From NCBI GenBank assembly GCA_024277255.1, contig JAJRVQ010000063.1, positions 17,010-81,009 on the forward strand: a DNA stretch of 64,000 nt, read 5' to 3'. Of the stretch, positions 14,512 to 23,508 are shown in pieces; position 1 is the stretch's first letter; every line of letters begins with the position of its first letter. The stretch comes from Acidobacteriota bacterium (lineage in GTDB: Bacteria > Acidobacteriota > Thermoanaerobaculia > Multivoradales > SZUA-115). Below the pieces are notes generated by a model. The model saw nothing but the letters and a program-made list of their open reading frames with translations. It did not search any database and was not told where the DNA came from. The position numbers and the translations under genes were made by a program.

Positions 14512-17212
14512 ACGCGTTGGTGTCGCCCACGCCGCAAAGCTCTCCCGGAGGATTGCGGTAGCTGCGCACGGCACCGGTCAAGGTATCGCGCACTCGAATC
14601 GTGTACTCGACGTCCGAGAGAGCACCGTAGAAGAGCCAGAACTTGCCGTTGATCGCGCGACCATCGAGCGCCTTGACCACCAGTTCGATGTTCTCCGCGT
14701 TGAAGAACCAGAAGAAGCCGCTCTTGTTGCTCTGCGGCACCGCGGTACCGACGCCGGTCGTTCCACCGGCGTGCTGGTTGATCCAGTCGACCTCGACCTC
14801 GAAGCGATCATCCAACAGGCAGAGACGGGTCGCGCTGGGAGTGCACAAGCCCGCAGTCGCGGCCAAGCCGGTGCCGCCGACCTCCTGCGGCAGAGCGATC
14901 GCCGGTGCCGATTGCAGCAGCCCTGGAGGCGGCTGCGCGACGAAGAGAGGCGATGCGTTCAGCGATTGCGTCACATTGCCGGCCAGAGCACCGATGTCCC
15001 CGACCCCACAGATGTCGGTCGGTGGATTACGGTACACCGTCACCTGGCCGGTGACGGTGTGGGTCACGCGGACCCAGTACTCCACATCCGACAAGGCGCC
15101 GTAGAAGAACCAGTAGAAACCGTTGACCGTCCGACCGTCGAGCGCCTTGACCACCAGCTCGATGTTCTGCGCATTGAAAAACCAAAAGAAGCCGCTCTTG
15201 TTGTTGCCGGTGATCGCATGGCCGATGCCCCGTGCACCATTGCGCTGGTTGTGCCAGTTGACCTGCACCCGCACCGTGTCGTCCTGCAAGCAGAGAGTTG
15301 AGTCATCGACGATGCAGGGGCCGATGATCCCCCGCGTCTGTGTCGAAACGACACTCGAGTAGCTCGACTGATTTGTCGCGCTAACCGCCCGAACGCGGAA
15401 CAGGTAGGGCGAAGCCGCTTCCAGCCCGGTGACGGTGAACAGTGTCGCGTCAGCGGCGACCGTGGCGACGAGTTGAAAGTCCTCGAACTGCTTGATCTCG
15501 ATTTCGAAGCCCGTCTCGTCGGAGGTGTTGTCTTGCCAACGCAGCTCGATGGCACTGGTCGAGAGCACTCGCTCGCTCAGAGCACTCGGCGCGACGAGAA
15601 AGCCCGGCGGCGGTTCGGTGGTCGCGCTCGCCGTGTTCGAGTAGGCGGAGGAGCCAGCATTGTTGACCGCCCGCACACGGAATTCGTAGTCCGTCAGGCC
15701 ACTGAGACCTCCGGCGGTGAAGAACGTAGCTCCAACCCCAAGGGAAGCTACCTGCTGGAAAGCCTCGCCTGCCAGCCGCTGCTCAATTCGGAAACCGGTC
15801 TCGTTGTTCGAATTGTCCTTCCAGCTCAGCTGAACCTGCGAGGAGGAGAGCGCGACCGCGCTCAGATTGGACGGTGCGGCTGGCTTACTCGACACCGGCC
15901 CTGAGCCGTAGATCGTGTTGATGCCGTCGCGGTCGTCAGCGGTCAGCGAAGCTCCGCGGCCGTCGTCGTGGACGTTGGCGAACATCAGAGCCGAAGTCTT
16001 GTTGCTATGACCAAGCCCGAGGGTGTGGCCCAACTCGTGAGCCAACAGCTCGCTGGCCACGACGCCGGGATTGGCGTTGCTCTGGAAGAAGCAGGCGATG
16101 CCGTCATTGGTCAGGGCAAAGGCACTGACCGCTGGATGGTAGTCCTTCCCGTTGTATCTCTGCACGTTGCTGCGGAAGCACGGGCCTGCCTGCGCCAGCA
16201 CACCACCGGTGGCACAGCTGAAGGTGTCTGAGAGTACGCTCAAAGGGTCATTGAAGACCAGCCGGCCGAAACCGCTGTAATTCACACAGGAGGTCGAGGT
16301 TGCAGCCGTCGTACCACGGTAGACGTAGCGCACCGGCGTGGTCGGATCGTTGTTCCAAGCCCCCATTCCGGCTTGAAACTGGCTGAACCCACCGCCCGGC
16401 AGTCCTTCTTGGCCGGAAGAATTCGCATCCCACGGAATGGCACCGCCGCTGTCAAAGGTGAACCAGCGAATGGCAATGCCGTCGGTGCCGGAGATGTGAG
16501 TGAACTTGGTGAACAGCGCCGCCTCTCCGGGATCGACGAAGTAGTCCGGGCTGGTGGCGCCCGCTCCGAGCCCCGGCGCCGCCAGAGCCCGCGAGGCGAT
16601 CCAGTCAGCGAAGCGTTCAAAGCTACGCGGCAGATCGACCGGCCCATCGATCGGCCCATTGATCGCGCCCGCGGCGAAACCCGCCTTCACCTGCACGGTG
16701 TCGGCAAGGTTGCGCAGCGCCAGAGGCTCCCCACCCGGGCCTGGAAGTTGCTGGAAGAGGCCCAGCATGAGATGGAGAGAGTGGTACGTGCCATCCGGAT
16801 TCGGCACCAAGAAGAAGATCCCGCGCTGTGCAACGGCCAACTGAGGAGCACCCCAAACCTTGTAGCCGATCCCCTCGGGAGAGACTCCGCCCGGCACGCG
16901 TAGTGTCACCGTGGCCGGAAGATTCGGGGTTCCTTTGAGCAGGCGCTCGATCTGGATCTGGTAGTCGGTCACCGGGTACGCCTCCGCCCCTGCGCTCGCC
17001 TGGACAGCCGCGGTAGCCAGTACACGCCCCACCGCGATGAGCGGTGCCTGCTCCACCAGATCGGCATCCGACACCATGACGAAGGTGGTCCCACTCACTA
17101 CAGAGCCGAAGCCGAACAGCAGTAGAAAAGCGAACAAGAAGGCGCGCGTACGACGCCCGGCCGGCAAGGATTTCGGGATCGCCAGCGGAGGGTGGGGCAA
17201 GGAAATCATCAT
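14501..17212 (-). CDS. Secreted M10-like zinc metalloprotease with Fn3 and duplicated C-terminal domains
   Basis: The 903-residue protein starts with a signal peptide (hydrophobic AFLFAFLLLFGFGSVVS), followed by a module (residues ~45-165) related to one in the 4.7-kb protein. A metzincin domain follows with HELGHTLGLGH at 392-402 and a Met-turn SALM near 407-410. Two fibronectin type III domains follow (PAAPSNLSAVALSSSQVQLSW and a second about 95 residues on). The C-terminus has two copies of a ~100-residue domain with NKSGFFWFFNA(Q/E)NIELVVKAL, DGR..NG.(F/Y)W and a YRNPP end. The catalytic site is complete, so a secreted protease is likely. Substrate unknown. Confidence 0.85.
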   Translation of the reverse strand: MMISLPHPPLAIPKSLPAGRRTRAFLFAFLLLFGFGSVVSGTTFVMVSDADLVEQAPLIAVGRVLATAAVQASAGAEAYPVTDYQIQIERLLKGTPNLPATVTLRVPGGVSPEGIGYKVWGAPQLAVAQRGIFFLVPNPDGTYHSLHLMLGLFQQLPGPGGEPLALRNLADTVQVKAGFAAGAINGPIDGPVDLPRSFERFADWIASRALAAPGLGAGATSPDYFVDPGEAALFTKFTHISGTDGIAIRWFTFDSGGAIPWDANSSGQEGLPGGGFSQFQAGMGAWNNDPTTPVRYVYRGTTAATSTSCVNYSGFGRLVFNDPLSVLSDTFSCATGGVLAQAGPCFRSNVQRYNGKDYHPAVSAFALTNDGIACFFQSNANPGVVASELLAHELGHTLGLGHSNKTSALMFANVHDDGRGASLTADDRDGINTIYGSGPVSSKPAAPSNLSAVALSSSQVQLSWKDNSNNETGFRIEQRLAGEAFQQVASLGVGATFFTAGGLSGLTDYEFRVRAVNNAGSSAYSNTASATTEPPPGFLVAPSALSERVLSTSAIELRWQDNTSDETGFEIEIKQFEDFQLVATVAADATLFTVTGLEAASPYLFRVRAVSATNQSSYSSVVSTQTRGIIGPCIVDDSTLCLQDDTVRVQVNWHNQRNGARGIGHAITGNNKSGFFWFFNAQNIELVVKALDGRTVNGFYWFFYGALSDVEYWVRVTHTVTGQVTVYRNPPTDICGVGDIGALAGNVTQSLNASPLFVAQPPPGLLQSAPAIALPQEVGGTGLAATAGLCTPSATRLCLLDDRFEVEVDWINQHAGGTTGVGTAVPQSNKSGFFWFFNAENIELVVKALDGRAINGKFWLFYGALSDVEYTIRVRDTLTGAVRSYRNPPGELCGVGDTNAFSP

Positions 17213-17344
17213 GAGTCGTCCTCAAAAACCAGTTTCTTCCGGCCGAAAACGACCTCAGCAGCCGCCTTAATTCGAACTCCCCTACCCGGAATTTCCAGAC
17301 CAGTATAGCAATCAGCTGATGCGCCGTTCTTCTTCTATGTCCAG

Positions 17345-17683
17345 CTACTTCTTCTTGTCGCTCTTCTTCGCGCTGCGACCGTCATTTTTCTTCGCCGCCG
17401 AATCGCTTTTGGATTCCTCTTTCTTCTTCGCCTTACCCTTGGTGGAGTCCTCTTTCGAACTCTCCTTCGACTCCCGTTTCGCATCCTCTCCCGCGCCGCC
17501 ATCCTTGCGGGCGTAGTCGGTGACGTACCATCCGGTCCCCTTGAACTGGAAGGCGGGCGCCGAAATCTGCTTGCTGTACTTGCCGCCACAGGAAGGGCAC
17601 TTCCGCGGTGGCCGTGCGCCCATCTTCTGCAGCTCCTCGCCGCGGTGGCCACAGTCTTCACACAGATACTCGTAGATCGGCAT
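17345..17683 (-). CDS. FmdB-family zinc-ribbon protein with charged tail
   Basis: The 112-residue protein begins [20 protein letters not shown] and has CPSC, giving the CxxC...CxxC zinc ribbon of the FmdB/CxxC_CXXC_SSSS family. These small proteins were first noted as putative regulators of formamide/amidase genes; their role remains poorly defined. The second half is a Lys/Glu/Ser-rich low-complexity tail ([13 protein letters not shown]). It stands alone. Confidence 0.85.
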   Translation of the reverse strand: MPIYEYLCEDCGHRGEELQKMGARPPRKCPSCGGKYSKQISAPAFQFKGTGWYVTDYARKDGGAGEDAKRESKESSKEDSTKGKAKKKEESKSDSAAKKNDGRSAKKSDKKK

Positions 17684-17803
17684 CGCTAGTGTCGCTCCTG
17701 AATTCTGATTGGGTTTGGGAAAGAAAATGTCGCGAGCCGACCTCCGGCACGCGAGTCTGCGGAGAATACCCGATCCGAGGAGAGAGGCGGCAACGATCGA
17801 GGG

Positions 17804-18601
17804 TCAGGAGATTCTGTCGCCTTGCGTCTTCATTCGGATGGTGACTCTGCCGCTCTTGGTGTCGGTACCCACCGGCGCTCCAACCGGTTCTTGGCGTTGG
17901 ACCACCTGCAATACGTGGAACGCGTATAGCAGTTTTGCATTGTCCGCCGGCGACATTGGACCCTCCATGCAGATCTCATAGAGGTTTCGCTTGCCGTCGA
18001 CCAGCTGTAGAAGCTTGTAGTCTTCGGCGCTCACACCACTCTCGATCAGGGTCTCCGTGTTGTGCCGCGGCTCAAAAACGGTCTCTTTTCGCCCCAGACG
18101 GGCGACCAACGCCTTGGCATTGGGTGCCCGTTTGATGCCGGAGAAGATGACTTGCCGGATGGGCAAGAGAATCTGAATCATCCCCGTCTCGGTCACATCG
18201 CCGATGCTGAAGGTGACCTCGCCCTCTTGCCAGTAGAAGAGACTCCAGACAATGCTCTCCACCTGGCTGGCGATCGCCGCGCGGACCGCGTCCGGCCCCA
18301 AGATTCCCTGCTCGACCAGCAGCGATCCATAGCGCTGATCGGTCTGCTGCCGCAACCGCATGGTGTCGTCAAATTGCTGCTGGCTCAGCTCACCCGCACG
18401 CAGCAAGTAGGCACCAAGGCTATCCTCGAGATTCGAGGAGGTCGCATGCAGAACGTGGCCTTCGCGAATGTAGACCCGCTTGCAGAGCCCTCGACGCCGG
18501 GCCTCGATGACACCCGGTACTTGAAAGCGGTGGATGGTGGAAAACACCTCGGGAAGAGTTGTTTTCGCCAAGTCACCTCGGTATTCGAATTTCTTGGACA
18601 T
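17804..18601 (-). CDS. DUF4388 (PATAN-like) protein
   Basis: From the ATG at 18601 the product has 265 residues. Its N-terminal ~100 residues (KFEYRGDLAKTTLPEVFSTI ... GVIEARRRG ... YIREGHVLHATSS) match DUF4388, a domain of response-regulator-associated proteins in delta-proteobacteria and Acidobacteriota. The middle (LLRAGELSQQQFDDTM, GSLLVEQGILGPDAVRAAI, WQEGEVTFS) is typical of the same family. The longer open frame upstream would be antisense to moeA, but it does encode a hydrophobic stretch (LLVLFVALVVMLSGL), so a membrane-anchored form cannot be ruled out. Role in signalling or gliding is inferred. Confidence 0.75.
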   Translation of the reverse strand: MSKKFEYRGDLAKTTLPEVFSTIHRFQVPGVIEARRRGLCKRVYIREGHVLHATSSNLEDSLGAYLLRAGELSQQQFDDTMRLRQQTDQRYGSLLVEQGILGPDAVRAAIASQVESIVWSLFYWQEGEVTFSIGDVTETGMIQILLPIRQVIFSGIKRAPNAKALVARLGRKETVFEPRHNTETLIESGVSAEDYKLLQLVDGKRNLYEICMEGPMSPADNAKLLYAFHVLQVVQRQEPVGAPVGTDTKSGRVTIRMKTQGDRIS

Positions 18602-18737
18602 ACTGATTTGCAAGAAGCGATGAGTAGGCGGGGAACTATCAGACCTGCTCGACAGTATAGCATCGGGTTTCAGTCGCCTGAGCCCACTGAGCATGACGAC
18701 CAAAGCGACGAACAGCACTAGGAGAGACGCCAAGACC

Positions 18738-20021
18738 GTGTCCATATTGGAGCCCGAAGAAGCCTGGCAACGCATTGACCCGCACCTCGATCCCCTCCCC
18801 GCTGAGTCGATCCCGCGGCGCGACTGCTCCGGCCGCGTCTTGGCCCAAGGATGCGCCGCGCGAGTCGACGTACCGGCGGCCGACGTCTCGGCGATGGACG
18901 GCTTCGCACTCGCTGGCTCGGCGATGAGCACCGCGTCCATGAACACAGAGCCCGGCGGCGGCCAAGCCGACCTGCTACCCGTTTCGGGTCTGGCCGCGGC
19001 GGGTGATCCGCCCGGCGCCAGCCTGCCCCCGGGTAGCGCCATGCGCATCATGACCGGCGCGCCCCTGCCGCTCGGAGCCGACCGTGTGCTGCCGGTCGAA
19101 AAGACCGAGGTCCGCCGACTCGCCGACGGCAGCGAACAGGTTCGACTGCTCGCCACGGCCGGCGCCGGTGACCATATTCGGCGATGCGGCGAGGTGGTGC
19201 GCAAGGGAGCACCGTTGCTCCCCGAAGGCACCCTCCTCACCGCCGGCGCACTCGCTGTCTTGGCCACACACGGCATCGGAACCGTCTGGGTGCATCGCGC
19301 TCCGCGGGTCTCTCTGCTGGTCACCGGAGACGAAGTGGTCTCACCCGAAACCACACCGGCTCCGGGCCAGTTGCGCGACTCGCACACCGACTTCCTCCTC
19401 GCGGCCGTCGGTTCGCTGGCCATCAGAGCAACACCTCTCGGCATCGCGCCTGACCGCATCGAGGTTCTGCGCGACATGGTGCGCCAGGGACTCAGTGCCG
19501 ACGTTCTACTGGTCACTGGAGGAGTGTCGATGGGCGAGTTCGACTTTGTCGAAGGTGTGCTGAGCGAACTCGGCTGCGAGATCCTTTTTCACCGCGTCGC
19601 CATCCAACCGGGCAAGCCGATGGTCGCCGCGCGCCATCCCGGCGGCCTGGTCTTGGGCCTACCCGGCAACCCAGCCTCCGCGATGGCCGTTTTCTGGCTC
19701 TTCGTGCGCCCCGTGCTGCGCCGGTTGATGGGTCTGCATGACGGCTTTTGGCATGGCGCTCTGGCCGCCGAGCTGGATGCCGAGCTCCCCGGCGCCAAAG
19801 GGCGAGATCGCTTCCTTCCGGCCCGAATCCGCATCGCCGACGGTCGGGTCATGGCCACCCCACTGCCACCCGTCGGATCGCACGATCTCCAGGCCTACGG
19901 TCAGGGCAGCGCCCTGGTGCGCATCCCGGCCGGTGCCGCGCCCGCCCCCGCCGGGACAGCCTGCGAAGTGCTGCCTTTCGCCGATTGGCGCTGCGCCGCC
20001 ATCGATATCTCAACCTCCTAA
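18738..20021 (+). CDS. moeA: Molybdopterin molybdenumtransferase MoeA
   Basis: A GTG at 18738, 12 bp after AGGAGA, starts a sequence matching the MoeA N-terminus (EEAWQRIDPHLDPLPAESIP); an ATG 15 codons earlier is possible. The 427-residue product has the expected PAADVSAMDGFAL, RIMTGAPLPLGAD, LLVTGDEVVSP, VTGGVSMGEFDFV and LGLPGNPASAMAVF motifs. MoeA inserts molybdate into adenylylated molybdopterin, completing molybdenum cofactor. With XdhC at 0.8 kb, it suggests this organism makes Mo-hydroxylases. All motifs look intact. Confidence 0.93.
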   Translation: MSILEPEEAWQRIDPHLDPLPAESIPRRDCSGRVLAQGCAARVDVPAADVSAMDGFALAGSAMSTASMNTEPGGGQADLLPVSGLAAAGDPPGASLPPGSAMRIMTGAPLPLGADRVLPVEKTEVRRLADGSEQVRLLATAGAGDHIRRCGEVVRKGAPLLPEGTLLTAGALAVLATHGIGTVWVHRAPRVSLLVTGDEVVSPETTPAPGQLRDSHTDFLLAAVGSLAIRATPLGIAPDRIEVLRDMVRQGLSADVLLVTGGVSMGEFDFVEGVLSELGCEILFHRVAIQPGKPMVAARHPGGLVLGLPGNPASAMAVFWLFVRPVLRRLMGLHDGFWHGALAAELDAELPGAKGRDRFLPARIRIADGRVMATPLPPVGSHDLQAYGQGSALVRIPAGAAPAPAGTACEVLPFADWRCAAIDISTS

Positions 20022-20061
20022 CCACCGCCCACCGCGGCAAGAGCATCGGGAGATTCACTCC

Positions 20062-20799
20062 ATGATCCACAAGAGTCTTAGCGTCTTTGTCTTGTTGGCC
20101 TGCTGCGGCGGACTCGCAGCTGGCGCCGTCATCGTCGACTTCGAATCGGTCGCCGACAACACCCTCTACGAAAGCACCAGCGGCGCGTTGAGTAACGGCG
20201 CCGGCGAGTTCTGCTTCGTCGGTGCCAACAGCACGGGAAACCGGCGCCGCGCCGTGATGAGCTTCGATCTCTCTTCCATCCCGGCCGGCTCGCAGATTCT
20301 CAGCGTCACCTTGACCGTGCACCTGAGCCAGAAACCCCCCGCGGCACCTGCGACCACGGTGGGAGTCCACCGCCTGACCGCCATGTGGGGCGAATCGACC
20401 TCCGATGCCGGCACCCCGGGGGGCAACGGCACGGCGGCCGCGGTGGGAGACGCCACCTGGATCCACACCTTCTCACCGGGTTCCCTTTGGGCCACCGCCG
20501 GCGGCGATTTCATCGCCGGTGCCAGCTCCTCGATACCGGTCGACGCCGTCGGTTCCTACACCTGGGGATCGACCCCCGGCCTGGTGGCGGATGTGCAGAG
20601 CTGGATCTACGGCACCAACGGCAACTTCGGCTGGCTGCTCCTCGGCGACGAAAGCACCAACCAAACGGCACGCCGCTTCGACACCCGCGAGAACCTGACC
20701 GCCACCGCCCCCACGCTGAGCATCGTCTACCTGGAGTCGATCTTCGCCGACGGCTTCGAAAGCGGCGACACTTCGGCCTGGAGTTCGGTGGTGCCTTAA
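20062..20799 (+). CDS. Secreted DNRLRE/CBM96-like protein with C-terminal DGFESG tag
   Basis: The ATG at 20062 gives a 245-residue product with signal peptide (SLSVFVLLACCGGLAAGA). The body (VADNTLYES ... RRAVMSFDLSSIPAGSQILS ... AMWGE ... WGSTPGLVADVQSWIYG ... NFGWLLLGDES ... RRFDTRE) matches the DNRLRE domain, a jelly-roll related to carbohydrate-binding modules. It ends IFADGFESGDTSAWSSVVP. This D-G-F-E-S-G-x-x-x-x-W ending recurs in secreted proteins of related bacteria and may be a processing or sorting tag; that role is inferred. No enzyme domain is present. Confidence 0.8.
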   Translation: MIHKSLSVFVLLACCGGLAAGAVIVDFESVADNTLYESTSGALSNGAGEFCFVGANSTGNRRRAVMSFDLSSIPAGSQILSVTLTVHLSQKPPAAPATTVGVHRLTAMWGESTSDAGTPGGNGTAAAVGDATWIHTFSPGSLWATAGGDFIAGASSSIPVDAVGSYTWGSTPGLVADVQSWIYGTNGNFGWLLLGDESTNQTARRFDTRENLTATAPTLSIVYLESIFADGFESGDTSAWSSVVP

Positions 20800-20856
20800 C
20801 CGGCCAGGCGCTCAACACGGCAGCGGTTCGGCCCCGGGAGAAGCCACCGGAGAAGG

Positions 20857-21192
20857 TCAGGGGTACTCGACCCGCCCGGCGATTTCCTCAGCGGTCAAGA
20901 CTTCGTAGATCAGGATCAAACGGTGAATGATCTCGCCGATGCTTCTGGCTGTCGGGTGGCAATAGGCAATGCCAGCATGATCGGCCGTGCGACCTGCGAT
21001 GCGAAGGAAATCCGAATCGTGGGTCACCAAAACCCTCTGCTCGTGGCGAACGAAGGCCAGCTGTTCCGCATCCGTCTGGGTGCGTAAACCCACCTCCTGG
21101 GTAGTGGTCACGTCGATGCCGTGCTTGCGAAGAGCGCGCGCGATGGCCGGATCAACCGGCTCATCGAGGTGAAACCGGATCCGCTCACTCAC
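20857..21192 (-). CDS. DUF5615-family PIN-like toxin candidate
   Basis: A GTG at 21192, overlapping the upstream DUF433 gene by 8 bp, gives 111 residues starting SERIRFHLDEPVDPAIARAL. The protein has the DUF5615 pattern: FHLDE near the N-terminus, KHGIDVTTTQEVGL, LVTHDSDFLRIA and HAGIAYC. DUF5615 proteins are Mut7-C/PIN-like and are generally coupled to DUF433 or other antitoxins. The tight overlap supports a toxin-antitoxin unit. RNase activity is expected but not shown. Confidence 0.8.
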   Translation of the reverse strand: MSERIRFHLDEPVDPAIARALRKHGIDVTTTQEVGLRTQTDAEQLAFVRHEQRVLVTHDSDFLRIAGRTADHAGIAYCHPTARSIGEIIHRLILIYEVLTAEEIAGRVEYP

Positions 21193-21499
21193 CGCGCTGG
21201 AGAGCCGCGAGCTTTTCCCGGAGGGGCGAGGGGTTTCGCCCTCGGAACGCCTGCTGGAAAGCATCGTCGTCCTTAATCGCGCGATCGATCTCTTCCCGGT
21301 GATCGTAAAAGTAGGCCATGGCAGCGTGCAGAGCAGCCAGGGGAAGATCGTGCTTCCCCGCGATCTCTTCCAAAGACAACCCGATCCGCAGGTGCATCAG
21401 CACAACGTCGGCCACGGTGATGCGAGAACTTTCGAGGTGCGGGCGTCCCCCTCGAATACGGGGGTCTACAGCGATATGGCTGATGGCGGCGGATGGCAT
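21185..21499 (-). CDS. DUF433-family antitoxin
   Basis: The ATG at 21499 follows GGAGGAACCGCCG. The 104-residue protein has the DUF433 signature IAVDPRIRGGRPHLESSRITVADV followed by LEEIAGKHDLPLAALHAAMAYFYDHREEID, a small winged-helix-like domain that acts as antitoxin and presumably autorepressor. Its last codons overlap the DUF5615 gene start. Confidence 0.8.
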   Translation of the reverse strand: MPSAAISHIAVDPRIRGGRPHLESSRITVADVVLMHLRIGLSLEEIAGKHDLPLAALHAAMAYFYDHREEIDRAIKDDDAFQQAFRGRNPSPLREKLAALQRGE

Positions 21500-21572
21500 C
21501 GGCGGTTCCTCCGCATCATCGTACCACCGACCGGATCGGAGCTGACCAACCACCGTCCACCAGCACGAGAGC

Positions 21573-21671
21573 TGGCGGAAGCGCATGGGAATCGAACCCA
21601 CCTCCCCTGCCGATACGGCACGGGACTACGGTTTTGAAGACCGCGGGAGGCCCCAGCCCCCGAGCGCTTCC
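21573..21671 (-). tRNA. selC: tRNA-Sec (anticodon UCA), CCA encoded
   Basis: Read on the minus strand, the 99-nt segment has an 8-bp acceptor stem (GGAAGCGC/GCGCTTCC), a 6-bp D stem (GGGGGC/GCCTCC), an anticodon arm with loop CTTCAAA giving UCA, a long variable arm (CCC.TGCCG/CGGCA.GGG), a T arm with GGTTCGATTCC, discriminator G and encoded CCA. The 8-bp acceptor, extended D stem and UCA anticodon identify tRNA-Sec, which SelA and SelB use to insert selenocysteine at UGA. No selA, selB or selD is in the window. It lies between the DUF433 gene and the helicase gene. Confidence 0.95.
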
Positions 21672-21735
21672 ACAGCCGATTGTAGCCGTTTTCCGCACCG
21701 CTCCACCATGCGAACTTCGCCGAGACGGCGACCCC

Positions 21736-23439
21736 TCACAATCGGCGGCGGGTCGGCAGCTTGTGCCGGCCGCGGCCTTTCGCCGCGGTCTTGCGCTCGA
21801 CATAGGCCTCGACCCCTTCTAGGGTGCAACGCGGAATCTGCTCGCCCAAGGCTGCCTCGATCTCGCGCACCATGATCTTGTCTTTCCAGGTGCAGATCGA
21901 CGAGACCGTACCGCGCAGCCGGCCCCGCGCGGTGCGACCGGCGCGATGGATGTAGTCCTCGACCTGATCGGGCAGGTCATAGTTGATCACGTGCTGGATA
22001 CGCGGGACATCGAGCCCCCGGGCCGCGATGTCGGTCGCCACCAGGATGCGGTGGCGACCTTCGCGGAAACTGGACAGCGCGCTCACCCGCTGTCTCTGGT
22101 TGAGGTCGGAGTGGATCCGCACCACCGGGTGCCCCTCTTTTTCCAGCACCCTGGTCAGCCACTCCGCATCCACCTTCCGTCGGATGAAGACCAACGTACT
22201 TCCCTCTTCCTGCCGCAGCAGAGCCAAAGCGCACTTCTTCTTCTCTTCCTCTTCACTGACCAGGTAGAGCTGGTGCGTAATCCCCTCCGCGGCCCGGCCT
22301 TCGGGAAGGATGTCAACCCGCATCGGGTCGCTCAGCAATCGCTGGGCCAGCCGTTCGATATCGGGCGGCATGGTGGCGGAGAACATCATCGTTCGCCGCT
22401 CGTCCGGTATGTACCTGAGCACATCGACGATCTGCGGCAGGAAGCCAAGGTCGAGCATGTGGTCGGCCTCGTCGAGCACCAATTCCTCGATTCCGTCGAG
22501 CCGCACGGTGCGCCGGCGGGCGTGATCGAGCAACCGCCCCGGGGTCGCCACCAGGATGTCCGGCTTCTTGCGTAGCGCGGTGATCTGCGGGTTGATCGGC
22601 ACGCCGCCGATCAGGCAGGCGGTCGACAGATGATGATCCTTGCCGAACAGGTCGAGAAAGGCCTTGGTCTGCATGGCGATCTCGCGGGTGGGCGACAAGA
22701 TCAGGCCGCGCACCCCGCGCCCATGGAGGAGACGCTCGGCGATCGGCAGACAGAAGGCCGCGGTTTTTCCCGAGCCGGTCTGCGCTAGCCCGATCACGTC
22801 GCCGCCTTCGAGCGCCGCCGGAATCACCGCCGCCTGAATCGGCGTCGGATGCTCGAAGCCAATCTCCTCCAAACAGTGCAGAAGCGGAGCTGACAGGCCA
22901 AACGAAGCAAAGCTGCCGTGCGTCGTCTCCACCGGGTGCTGCGGGATGGCGCGGAAGAACTCGTCTCGGCTGGAAAGCGCAGCCATATCTTCCGCGGACT
23001 CGACAAGGTCCTCCGCGGACTCGGTCTGATCCTCAGCCTGTCCGACGCTCGCCGCCGGCGGCGGCGACAGGTTGCCGAGCGTGGTGGGCCGTCTGGGCCG
23101 TGGTTGCGTCGGCTGTGGTGCCGCGGGCTGTGGTGCTGCGGACCGCTGCACCTGTGGCGGTCGCGCCTCTTGTGGTGGGTTTATCGCCGGCGACAGGTCG
23201 ATCGTCTCCGGCGGCTTGGGTCGAGGTCTCGGCTCCTGCTGCTGCTCCCGAGCTGGTGAGTCTTGCTCAGCATCTTCCTCATCTTCCTCGATAGCAGCCT
23301 TCGACTGCGCCGACGGCGGACAGATCTCCGCCAGCGCCTCCCCTTGCCAAGTGATCAGAATAGGTTCCTCGCTCGCGGCCACTTGCTGAAGGATTCGCTT
23401 CAGCCCCGAGCGGAGCTTGTTGAGACTAATGGAATGCAT
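21736..23439 (-). CDS. DEAD-box RNA helicase with antitoxin-like N-terminal extension
   Basis: The ATG at 23439 follows GAGGAGAACC. The 567-residue protein has all DEAD-box motifs: Q-motif region (FEHPTPIQ), AQTGSGKTAAF, PTREIA, TPGRLL, DEADHM, SATMP and HRAGRTARG. Residues 1-45 (HSISLNKLRSGLKRILQQVA ... EPILITWQGEALAEICPP) resemble the Phd/YefM antitoxin N-terminus. An acidic, Pro/Gln-rich linker of about 110 residues follows. DEAD-box helicases remodel RNA in ribosome assembly and decay. The Phd-like extension is unusual and may mediate dimerisation. Confidence 0.9.
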   Translation of the reverse strand: MHSISLNKLRSGLKRILQQVAASEEPILITWQGEALAEICPPSAQSKAAIEEDEEDAEQDSPAREQQQEPRPRPKPPETIDLSPAINPPQEARPPQVQRSAAPQPAAPQPTQPRPRRPTTLGNLSPPPAASVGQAEDQTESAEDLVESAEDMAALSSRDEFFRAIPQHPVETTHGSFASFGLSAPLLHCLEEIGFEHPTPIQAAVIPAALEGGDVIGLAQTGSGKTAAFCLPIAERLLHGRGVRGLILSPTREIAMQTKAFLDLFGKDHHLSTACLIGGVPINPQITALRKKPDILVATPGRLLDHARRRTVRLDGIEELVLDEADHMLDLGFLPQIVDVLRYIPDERRTMMFSATMPPDIERLAQRLLSDPMRVDILPEGRAAEGITHQLYLVSEEEEKKKCALALLRQEEGSTLVFIRRKVDAEWLTRVLEKEGHPVVRIHSDLNQRQRVSALSSFREGRHRILVATDIAARGLDVPRIQHVINYDLPDQVEDYIHRAGRTARGRLRGTVSSICTWKDKIMVREIEAALGEQIPRCTLEGVEAYVERKTAAKGRGRHKLPTRRRL

Positions 23440-23508
23440 GGTTCTCCTCGGACAGCCGATCATACCCGGCTAGACTTACGGGGCTAGACTCATCGCTTGG
23501 AGGCCCCG

